Positions 6,787 to 12,718 of a DNA stretch of 12,718 nucleotides are shown here, in pieces. The stretch's first letter is position 1; the number at the start of each line of letters is the position of its first letter. The notes below the pieces were generated by a model, which had not been told where the DNA came from, searched no databases, and saw only the letters and a list, made by a program, of their open reading frames with translations. The DNA is taken from positions 1-12,718 of the forward strand of contig JAJRTR010000016.1 in NCBI GenBank assembly GCA_024278215.1, given 5' to 3'. Origin of the DNA: a bacterium (lineage in GTDB: Bacteria; UBP15; UBA6099; JAJRTR01). A program made the position numbers and the translations under genes.

Positions 6787-7434
6787 CTATTTTTTCTGGT
6801 TGATGTCGCGGCCAACGAGGATTCTCATGACATCGTAGTACATGACGGCACGTGCTGCGAGTCCTTTAAAGAAACCCAGTTTTTCTTCTTTTGTGTATTG
6901 TGACAGACTCTCGAGTTCCACTTCGTATATCTTGATGCCGTGGTCTTCGAGATACCTGTTTATGGCGACTTCGATGCCGAAACGAGTGTCTTCCATATCG
7001 ACTCTGGCGATAATTTCCCTGAGAATAGCGCGTTGGCCTGAAAGCTTTGGGGCAACAAATTGAGCGAGGTCTGTTATAGCGCGGCCTTCGGTGAAAACTC
7101 CCATTGTTGTTTTCGCGCGGCCTGTCAGCACAGGGCTCAGCAGATCAACAATATGCTGTCGCCTGAGTCCGACGAGATCGGCATCGAGCATGAGGATAAC
7201 GTCGGCCATCGTGCGGTCGATGCCTGCTTTGACAGCACCGCCCTTGCCCTTGTTTTCGGTAAGATTGACAAGTATAACTCCGAGTTCTTCGGCGGCTATC
7301 TCGGCGGTTCTGTCGGTCGAGGCATCGTTGACTACTATTATTTCATCTATCAAGTCAACATGCTGGAGCACATGTATCGTGCGCCTTATGGTTCTTTCTT
7401 CATTGTATGCAGGGACAACCGCTGCTACTTTCAT
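6787..7434 (-). CDS. family 2 glycosyltransferase (GT-A fold)
   Basis: With the start at ATG 7434 the product has 215 residues and begins MKVAAVVPAYNEERTIRRTI, the nucleotide-sugar-binding N-terminus of GT2 enzymes. VVNDASTDRTAEIA (34-47), TENKGKGGAVKAGI (59-72) and the metal-binding DAD at 84-86 follow. TDLAQFVAPKLSGQRAI (121-137) and RFGIEVAINRYL (151-162) resemble cytosolic GT2 proteins related to glucosyl-3-phosphoglycerate synthases and other cell-wall-type transferases; donor and acceptor are not readable. There is no membrane segment. The ATG overlaps the proS stop as ATGA and has GGAGGA seven bases upstream, inside proS, so translation is likely coupled. An upstream in-frame ATG at 7509 would add 25 residues overlapping proS and lacks family resemblance. 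Confidence 0.9.
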   Translation of the reverse strand: MKVAAVVPAYNEERTIRRTIHVLQHVDLIDEIIVVNDASTDRTAEIAAEELGVILVNLTENKGKGGAVKAGIDRTMADVILMLDADLVGLRRQHIVDLLSPVLTGRAKTTMGVFTEGRAITDLAQFVAPKLSGQRAILREIIARVDMEDTRFGIEVAINRYLEDHGIKIYEVELESLSQYTKEEKLGFFKGLAARAVMYYDVMRILVGRDINQKK

Positions 7435-9155
7435 GAAATCTCCTCCATGAGTTCCTGCACTCTCGTTAATATCAGAGCTTGAGGAACAAGTTCTTTCTCT
7501 TTCCTGCATCTCGCCTGGAGCTCGAGCTTGCCCTCTTTGAGTGAACGACCTACAACAATTTTTATGGGGAACCCTATGAGATCGGCGTCTTTGAATTTCA
7601 CTCCGGGTCGTTCATCTCTGTCGTCGAGCAGCACTTCGATTCCCGAATTGCCGATTTCCTCATATACCAGTTCCGCTTCTTTGACCTGTTCCTTATCTTT
7701 CATGCTGACGGGAATGATCACAACTTGATAGGGCGCAATGGAAAGAGGCCAGACGATACCGTTTTCGTCGTTGTTCTGTTCGATCACCGCGGCGAGTGTG
7801 CGTCCCACGCCGATGCCGTAGCAGCCCATGAACACCGGCGCTTCCACACCGTCCGTGTCTGTAAAGGAAACATTCATCGGTTTACTGTATTTCGTACCCA
7901 GCTTGAAAACATGACCGACCTCGACACCCCGTCGCAGTTGGAGTTTTCCATCGTTGCAGCGCGGGCAGTGGTCGTTCTCGGCGGCTTCGCGGATGTCGGC
8001 TACTTTTGTCACCTGGAAATCACGTCCGCGATTAACATTTTTCGTATGGACATCCTTTTTATTTCCGCCTGTTGTGAAATTGCTGAGCGGTGAAACGCTT
8101 CTGTCCATTATTATGGGAACACCGGCCTCGATGCCCTGCGGCCCCGCGAACCCGACTGGAGCGCCGGTGACTTTCTCGATAGTTTTGTCGTCGGCGAGTT
8201 CGAGCGAATCCGCACCGAGCGCGCGTTTCAGCTTCAAGTCGTTTAACTGGTGATCGCCGCGCAGGATGGCGACTACAGGTTTTTCGTCCGCCATATATAT
8301 AAGTGTCTTAACAACCTCCCGCGGCGAGATATTAAGGAAAGCAGTGAGTTCTTCGATAGTGCGCACACCGGGAGTGTCGATGTCTTCCATCTCGAGTTGC
8401 TCGACATTCGGGTCGACATCCTGCATACCGCCGCCGACTTGCGCACGCTCCATATTGGCTGCATAAGAGCATTTATCGCACGAAACGACAGTGTCTTCGC
8501 CCGAGTCGGCGAGCACCATGAATTCATGTGAAGCATCGCCGCCTATCGAGCCGGAGTCCGCCTCTACAGGCCGGGCCTGTAGACCGCATCGCTTGAATAT
8601 ACGCTTGTAAGCTTTGTACATCGCTTCATAGCTGACATCCATTCCGTCGGCGTCCAGGTCGAAGCTGTAGGCGTCCTTCATGCTGAATTCCTTGCCTCGC
8701 ATCAGCCCGAATCTCGGGCGTATCTCGTCACGATACTTGGTTTGTATCTGGTAGAGCGTGAACGGCAGATCCCGATATGAGTTTATGCGTGCCCGGGCAA
8801 CTTCGCAGACAACTTCCTCATGCGTTGGCCCGAGCGCGTACCAGCGGCCCTGACGGTCCTTTGTCCTGAAGAGTATGTTCTCGGCGAGGTAGATATCCAG
8901 CCGTCCCGATTCTTCCCATATTTCCTGTGGCTGGAGCGCGGGCATCAGCATTTCCTGTGCACCTGCTCTGTCCATTTCCTCGCGGATTATCTGCTCGACC
9001 TTGCGCAACGATCTGTATCCGAGCGGCAGGAATGTGTAGATTCCGGACGATAGACGTCTGATAAGGCCCGCTCGGAGCATCATCCTGTGGCTTGCGATCT
9101 CCGCTTCTCCGGGCGTTTCTCTCAGCGTGTAAAAAAATAAGTTAGAGTATCTCAT
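7431..9155 (-). CDS. proS: prolyl-tRNA synthetase, bacterial type
   Basis: The 574-residue product has the length and order of bacterial ProRS. Class II features: RLSSGIYTFLPLGYRSLRKV (34-53, motif 1 area), the proline-binding loop GPTHEE (109-114), motif 2 from YRDEIRPRFGLMRGKEFSMK (141-160), and motif 3 GCYGIGVGRTLAAVIEQ (444-460). Residues ~225-395 form the YbaK-like editing insertion that hydrolyses mischarged Ala-tRNA(Pro). The C-terminal ~100 residues (from IAPYQVVIIPV) are the anticodon-binding domain. It charges tRNA(Pro) in the cytosol. It leads an operon with the GT2 gene. No Shine-Dalgarno precedes ATG 9155, and the best promoter places the transcript start about five bases upstream, so a leaderless message is possible. 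Confidence 0.97.
   Translation of the reverse strand: MRYSNLFFYTLRETPGEAEIASHRMMLRAGLIRRLSSGIYTFLPLGYRSLRKVEQIIREEMDRAGAQEMLMPALQPQEIWEESGRLDIYLAENILFRTKDRQGRWYALGPTHEEVVCEVARARINSYRDLPFTLYQIQTKYRDEIRPRFGLMRGKEFSMKDAYSFDLDADGMDVSYEAMYKAYKRIFKRCGLQARPVEADSGSIGGDASHEFMVLADSGEDTVVSCDKCSYAANMERAQVGGGMQDVDPNVEQLEMEDIDTPGVRTIEELTAFLNISPREVVKTLIYMADEKPVVAILRGDHQLNDLKLKRALGADSLELADDKTIEKVTGAPVGFAGPQGIEAGVPIIMDRSVSPLSNFTTGGNKKDVHTKNVNRGRDFQVTKVADIREAAENDHCPRCNDGKLQLRRGVEVGHVFKLGTKYSKPMNVSFTDTDGVEAPVFMGCYGIGVGRTLAAVIEQNNDENGIVWPLSIAPYQVVIIPVSMKDKEQVKEAELVYEEIGNSGIEVLLDDRDERPGVKFKDADLIGFPIKIVVGRSLKEGKLELQARCRKEKELVPQALILTRVQELMEEIS
7441..7446 (-). promoter_or_regulatory. Shine-Dalgarno that sets the glycosyltransferase start
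   Basis: GGAGGA on the minus strand lies seven bases before ATG 7434, within the last codons of proS. With the ATGA overlap, it supports translational coupling. Confidence 0.7.
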
Positions 9156-9166
9156 AGCAAATACAA

Positions 9167-9194
9167 GTTATAACATCTATTGAAAATCTTTCAA
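9167..9194 (-). promoter_or_regulatory. sigma70-type promoter of proS
   Basis: On the minus strand TTGAAA (9194-9189) and TATAAC (9172-9167) are 16 bases apart. Initiation would fall near 9160, about five bases from ATG 9155. The -35 box and most of the spacer lie within the palindrome 9175-9199. Confidence 0.5.
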
Positions 9195-9199
9195 TAGAT
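9175..9199. promoter_or_regulatory. perfect palindrome (11-bp arms, 3-base loop) in the proS promoter
   Basis: ATCTATTGAAA-ATC-TTTCAATAGAT is an exact inverted repeat. No T-run follows on either strand, so it is not a typical terminator. Its overlap with the predicted -35 box and spacer suggests an operator for a dimeric regulator; this is inference. Confidence 0.6.
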
Positions 9200-9250
9200 A
9201 GGGAATAAAATGGGATTCATACAACATATTGATGCCATAGTGCTGCTTGC

Positions 9251-9279
9251 TTGACCACTTGAGATATATGTAATATCAT
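9251..9279 (+). promoter_or_regulatory. predicted promoter of the carboxypeptidase gene
   Basis: TTGACC (9251-9256) and TATCAT (9274-9279) are 17 bases apart, leaving an untranslated leader of about 55 bases before ATG 9343. Confidence 0.5.
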
Positions 9280-9342
9280 GCGGAAGCAACAGGATCAGCG
9301 ACAGGACAGTTGAGTAAGTGAGGGCAGACAGGACTTAAGGGA

Positions 9343-10311
9343 ATGGCAAAGTTCATAAAAAACACAAATTATATGACCTTTAAAGGCATCGAATCGGAGC
9401 TTCACGACCTTGTTTCTCAATCGGAGATTCCCGCTGAGATTATCACGCTTGGTCATTCGGTGGAAGAGCGTCCAATATATGGGATATGTTTCGGAGACGG
9501 CGACCACAGGAAACCGGAACTGCTTTATTACGCATTAACTCATTCAATGGAATATGTAGGAAATGCGGCGCTGATGGAAACAATGAGAAGGCTTTCACAG
9601 CACAACGGAGCGGCGGAACATGCAGAAAAAATCGAGAAGATGAATGTTTGGATGATACCTGTTCTGAACCCGGACGGATACGTGAAAATCGAGGAACAAC
9701 TCGGCAGGCGGCTGGGATTTGCCGCAGGTAGAAAAAATGCACGTGGCGTTGACCTGAACAGGAATTTTCCTGTGGCTTTCTATCATATTCCCAGATCGAT
9801 ATTCGCCGGCAGCCCTGTTAAAGCTTCACCATATTACAGGGGCGCATCACCATGTTCAGAACCCGAGTCGCAGGTGTTCAGGGATTTCATACTCGGGCAC
9901 AATATAAAAATGTCGTTATCATTCCACAGTTTCGGCGGTGCGTTGCTTTTTCCCTATTCTTACACAAAAAAGAAATGCCGTGATTACGATTTATTCGTGC
10001 AGATATGTGAGGAAATGACGCATCGTCAGGAAAATCCTTACTCGGTCAAGCCGGGCTGTGATCTGTATAACGCCAATGGAGAAATGGAAGACTGGCTGTA
10101 CGACGAATGCAGGATACTTGCACTTTGCATGGAGATCGGAAAGATCGGTTTCAATCTCGAGTATCCCGCCACATGGCTCAACCCTTTCTACTGGGCGAAT
10201 CCTTATGATCCGAGAGCCGAACTCGATAACATAACACCTGCGGCACTTCACCTCATTGACACACTGTATAATATGTTTGTTAAGCCTTTCGAGCCAATTG
10301 CAAAATTCTGA
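9343..10311 (+). CDS. M14-family zinc carboxypeptidase-like peptidase
   Basis: The 322-residue product has the M14 set: HxxE in THSMEYVGN (H67, E70), MIPVLNPDGY (104-113), GVDLNRNFPV (135-144, with the N-R pair that binds the substrate C-terminus), third zinc ligand H195 in SLSFHSFGGALLFPY, and the likely catalytic Glu E264 in LCMEIGKIG. The family cleaves C-terminal residues from peptides or cell-wall peptides. No signal peptide is visible, so it appears cytoplasmic. ATG 9343 is preceded by AAGGGA directly and GGA further up; neither site is ideal. The last residues, EPIAKF, and the TGA stop lie in the left terminal repeat of R1 copy C, so the C-terminus was set by the element; the original end may have been different. 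Confidence 0.9.
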   Translation: MAKFIKNTNYMTFKGIESELHDLVSQSEIPAEIITLGHSVEERPIYGICFGDGDHRKPELLYYALTHSMEYVGNAALMETMRRLSQHNGAAEHAEKIEKMNVWMIPVLNPDGYVKIEEQLGRRLGFAAGRKNARGVDLNRNFPVAFYHIPRSIFAGSPVKASPYYRGASPCSEPESQVFRDFILGHNIKMSLSFHSFGGALLFPYSYTKKKCRDYDLFVQICEEMTHRQENPYSVKPGCDLYNANGEMEDWLYDECRILALCMEIGKIGFNLEYPATWLNPFYWANPYDPRAELDNITPAALHLIDTLYNMFVKPFEPIAKF

Positions 10312-10468
10312 TTCGGCTGCGATCGGCTGCAATTGTCCATAGCTGTGTTGTCGGCACTAAATCATCCTCAACGTACTCGGCGAGTACGCCTGCGGGGATT
10401 TTGCACCTCCGCCTTGCTTCTGAAAATTTCGCTTGACCTCGCTACGAACAGAATTTTGCAATTGGCTC
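10291..10468 (+). repeat. R1 element copy C, best preserved, with perfect 20-bp terminal inverted repeats
   Basis: GAGCCAATTGCAAAATTCTG (10291-10310) is the exact reverse complement of 10449-10468. The central hairpin is CGTACTC-GGC-GAGTACG. Between ends and centre, the two halves still match in patches when one is reverse-complemented (TTCG, GCGA, AAATC and others), so the whole element reads as an old long palindrome. It overlaps the 3' end of the carboxypeptidase gene by 21 bases. TTCGAG occurs at both outer junctions, but no target duplication is certain. Confidence 0.9.
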
Positions 10469-10512
10469 ATTCGAGTAATAATTCATGGGGCAATTCCGGT
10501 AACACGGCTTTT

Positions 10513-10529
10513 TTACTTGATGCAAGTAA
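10513..10529. other. small hairpin downstream of R1 copy C
   Basis: TTACTTG-ATG-CAAGTAA is a perfect 7-bp-arm inverted repeat, preceded by a T-run and followed by TCCTTTTC. It could be a weak terminator for the carboxypeptidase transcript, but the stem is AT-rich and the tail broken. Confidence 0.3.
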
Positions 10530-10570
10530 TCCTTTTCAACAGTATTTGTGAAATATGCCGAATAAATATA

Positions 10571-10599
10571 TTGACAGAAATAAACTTATTCTATACCAT
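10571..10599 (+). promoter_or_regulatory. predicted promoter of the lipoprotein gene
   Basis: A consensus -35 TTGACA (10571-10576) lies 17 bases before TACCAT (10594-10599). Initiation near 10606 gives a leader of about 31 bases holding AGGTG upstream of ATG 10637. Confidence 0.55.
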
Positions 10600-10636
10600 C
10601 ATTACCACAGGACAGCATAAATCATAGGTGTACAAT

Positions 10637-12718
10637 ATGAACAAAAAAATGAGATATTTGTTCGTCTTTGCTGCAATAACGCTAATCTGCGGATGTGGCG
10701 GCGGGTCCTCGATTATCCAGAATCCTGTGCAGGTTTCAAACGGAACTTCAACCGGGACGACATCCTATGTTTCTATTACGGGACGTGTTGTCGCGCCGTC
10801 GAATTCCGACAGGCAGTTCGCTTCCATGATGATAGACGGCGCTGACGGGCTCGACCTTGACGGCACGCCGCTTGCAACTGCGACTGTTTCTGTCTCCGGC
10901 TATTCGGTCACGACAACTACGGACTCGATGGGCAATTTCTCGCTTTCGAGCGTTCCGGTCAGCGGAGATGTTGTAATATCGGCAGTAAAAGGGAAACTCG
11001 TTTTTTACAAACTATTGTCGAGTCCGGACTCGAATACTGTTGTCAACATAAATTACCAGACTACTGCCGCTTATCTCTATTATGAAAATGTGAAGGACAC
11101 TCTGCCCGAAGGCATTGATTACAACTGGCTCGAACGTACTATGCTTTCATGGAGTACAGATTTCCGGCAGGCTGCCGGCACGCTCAAGTCATGTATGCAG
11201 AAATACGGCAGGGGCGAAACAGATACTGCGCCGCTGGATCAGACGGATTTCCTTGAAACAATCGAACCGGTAGACGACATGATACCGCCAGTGCTTAAGA
11301 GCATTTCTTTTTCGTCTACAACGCCCAACGCCGGCGACACGATTACTGTAACTGCCGTTGTGCTGGATTCGAGCGATATCAGTTCAATGAGCGTCACCCT
11401 TCAGGAACTCGACGATCCGGGTTATGACTCATACAGCAGCAAATATTCAGAGGCCACCAGCCCCGTAAGGCTGGTTCTGTCGGATGACTTTACATCCCTG
11501 CAAAGCGGGAACCAACACAATGTTTCTTTCACTGGAACTGTCCCCGAACACTTCCCGGCAGGGAAATACTTCGTCTATCGCGTCACACTCAGAGACTCCG
11601 AGTACAATTACATGTACTATTCCGACGCGACCGAATTTGAAGACACCACTACTGTCTACAGGGACTTCGATGATATTACTATCAACACCTCGACAATAGA
11701 CACAACCGCGCCGGAAATTGTCAGCGCTGTTGTATCTCCTTCTGTGATATCAGAATCGGGTGATTACGTATATCTGACATTAACAGTCAGTGATACTTTG
11801 AGCGGCATATCCGAAGTCGGCTGCAGGATAATGAGAAGCAATGGTAATTCATTTACAAGCAGTTCAACGTCCGGAAGTTCGATGAACTACGACCAGTCGA
11901 CAGGCTACTATTCATACACATTCCGCTTCTACGGCGGATATTTCAGAAGTTACGATCCCAACACGTATAGTTTCGAGGTGTATGTTATTGATACTGCAAA
12001 CAACAAACTTTATTCGCAACTTAACACAACAACATTCGAGTCGACTATTGAAAAAACGACATCGTCAGGTTCGGGCGGTTCTGTCGAGACAGGCCTTGAA
12101 ATCGAATCCGTCTCGCTCTCATGGCTGACAGACAGTTCGGGGCCGGGCATCGTCGTCTCAGTTGTCGTTTCAAACGATTATTCGACTTCCACAATCTATG
12201 CCGATGTCAACATCGACTATGAGAATGGCGGCAACATCAACTATCTCGCGGGAACGAGCAATATTGACCTCTCGTATAATTCTTCAACCGGAAAATGGTC
12301 GGGGAGCGGGAATGCCTATATCGGAGATTACGTCTCAGATGCTGTAATAACTGTCGATTCAATGAGAGCCCGTGATTCGCTTGGAAGCTATAAGTATTAC
12401 TATTGCGATAGTGACGATTGCGACGGCTTTTCAATCGGTACACTGGTCAGGCCCGAACAGACGCGGGAAGATTCGATAATTCCGTTAATCACAGGTCTGA
12501 GCATTTCAAAAACTTCTCTCACAAGAGAAGATACACTGCCGGTTTCGGTTACCGTCAAGGAAAATGGTTCAGGATTAAAAAATTTGGGGCATCCGGGAAT
12601 CAAGTGGGTGACCACAACATGTAGTGTAGAAAGGAGAGAAAGGCGAGTTTATCGCATTCAGGACGATAACAGGAGAGAAAAAGAAAGAGAGGCCCCATTG
12701 AGAGGGCCTCTCCAGTTA
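10637..12718 (+). CDS. large surface lipoprotein with beta-sandwich domains, partial
   Basis: The frame is open from ATG 10637 to the right edge (694 codons). AGGTG stands seven bases before the ATG. The N-terminus MNKKMRYLFVFAAITLICGC is a lipoprotein signal with C20 as the lipidated residue, followed by a GGGSS linker. Residues ~48-115 (SITGRVVAP, ATATVSVSGY, TDSMGNFSLSSVPVSGDVV) resemble a carboxypeptidase-regulatory-like domain. Three stretches then start in similar style (DTITVTAVVLDSS; DTTAPEIVSAVVSPSVISES; REDTLPVSVTVKENGSG), consistent with bacterial Ig-like domains. It is rich in Ser, Thr and Tyr, as in extracellular proteins. Residues after about 648 (past the A6 run at 12577-12582) turn Arg-rich and no longer look like a beta-domain; a frameshift or assembly join is possible. 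Function unknown; a binding or adhesion role is inference. Confidence 0.75.
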   Translation, partial: MNKKMRYLFVFAAITLICGCGGGSSIIQNPVQVSNGTSTGTTSYVSITGRVVAPSNSDRQFASMMIDGADGLDLDGTPLATATVSVSGYSVTTTTDSMGNFSLSSVPVSGDVVISAVKGKLVFYKLLSSPDSNTVVNINYQTTAAYLYYENVKDTLPEGIDYNWLERTMLSWSTDFRQAAGTLKSCMQKYGRGETDTAPLDQTDFLETIEPVDDMIPPVLKSISFSSTTPNAGDTITVTAVVLDSSDISSMSVTLQELDDPGYDSYSSKYSEATSPVRLVLSDDFTSLQSGNQHNVSFTGTVPEHFPAGKYFVYRVTLRDSEYNYMYYSDATEFEDTTTVYRDFDDITINTSTIDTTAPEIVSAVVSPSVISESGDYVYLTLTVSDTLSGISEVGCRIMRSNGNSFTSSSTSGSSMNYDQSTGYYSYTFRFYGGYFRSYDPNTYSFEVYVIDTANNKLYSQLNTTTFESTIEKTTSSGSGGSVETGLEIESVSLSWLTDSSGPGIVVSVVVSNDYSTSTIYADVNIDYENGGNINYLAGTSNIDLSYNSSTGKWSGSGNAYIGDYVSDAVITVDSMRARDSLGSYKYYYCDSDDCDGFSIGTLVRPEQTREDSIIPLITGLSISKTSLTREDTLPVSVTVKENGSGLKNLGHPGIKWVTTTCSVERRERRVYRIQDDNRREKEREAPLRGPLQL
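12678..12712 (-). terminator. probable Rho-independent terminator for a minus-strand gene beyond the right edge
   Basis: GAGAGGCCC (12687-12695) and GGGCCTCTC (12704-12712) form a perfect 9-bp GC-rich stem with an 8-base loop. On the minus strand the stem is followed by TTTCTTTTT. Such a structure within a plus-strand coding frame is unexpected and suggests that the lipoprotein gene really ends earlier. Confidence 0.55.

Noticed and set aside
6273-6815. 180-codon minus-strand frame over the VOC gene
   Set aside because: Antisense to the second VOC domain with its DPEGNIIE motif; it would also overlap the glycosyltransferase 3' end.
1-12718. CRISPR array, tRNA, rRNA or a complete insertion sequence
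   Set aside because: No regularly spaced short repeats, no tRNA cloverleaf that I could recognise and no transposase or integrase gene. The repeats are dispersed and of 150-215 bp.

Overview
The window looks like a bacterial chromosome fragment of moderate GC. It carries protein-coding genes of ordinary bacterial type: a bacterial-type prolyl-tRNA synthetase, a lipoprotein with a lipobox, a secreted glycosidase with a signal peptide, and Shine-Dalgarno-led genes. The lipoprotein suggests, but does not prove, a Gram-negative envelope. I cannot name a phylum from the sequence. The left edge falls inside a dispersed repeat and the right edge beside a terminator-like hairpin, so this may be a whole contig that broke at repeated DNA.

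Layout. 1-598: no gene; a copy of a ~178-bp terminal-inverted-repeat element (called R1 here), a copy of a second mosaic repeat (R2), and a separate 153-bp region bounded by long inverted repeats. 599-1246 (-): LysE/RhtB-type exporter. 1247-1756: LysE upstream region and a second R2 copy. 1757-5015 (-): a two-gene unit, a signal-peptide-bearing GH84-type beta-N-acetylglucosaminidase followed by a DUF362 protein. 5016-5837: a third R2 copy, a second R1 copy and a promoter for the next gene. 5838-6785 (+): a two-domain VOC (glyoxalase/dioxygenase fold) protein, ending one base from the convergent operon. 6787-9155 (-): proS and a family 2 glycosyltransferase, overlapping by ATGA. 9156-9342: divergent promoter region with a perfect 11-bp-arm palindrome. 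9343-10311 (+): M14-type zinc carboxypeptidase whose last residues and stop codon are encoded by the terminal repeat of a third R1 copy. 10312-10636: the rest of R1 and a strong promoter. 10637 to the right edge (+): a large surface lipoprotein with beta-sandwich-like domains, partial and with an anomalous 3' end.

The genes do not form one pathway. The GH84 enzyme, the carboxypeptidase and the lipoprotein fit a cell that degrades or handles extracellular glycans and peptides; proS and the glycosyltransferase are a housekeeping pair. The most unusual content lies between the genes: two dispersed repeat families, R1 (three copies; near-palindromic throughout; central hairpin with a compensatory base-pair change) and R2 (three copies made of reshuffled modules), which in two places sit together in the same order and relative orientation.
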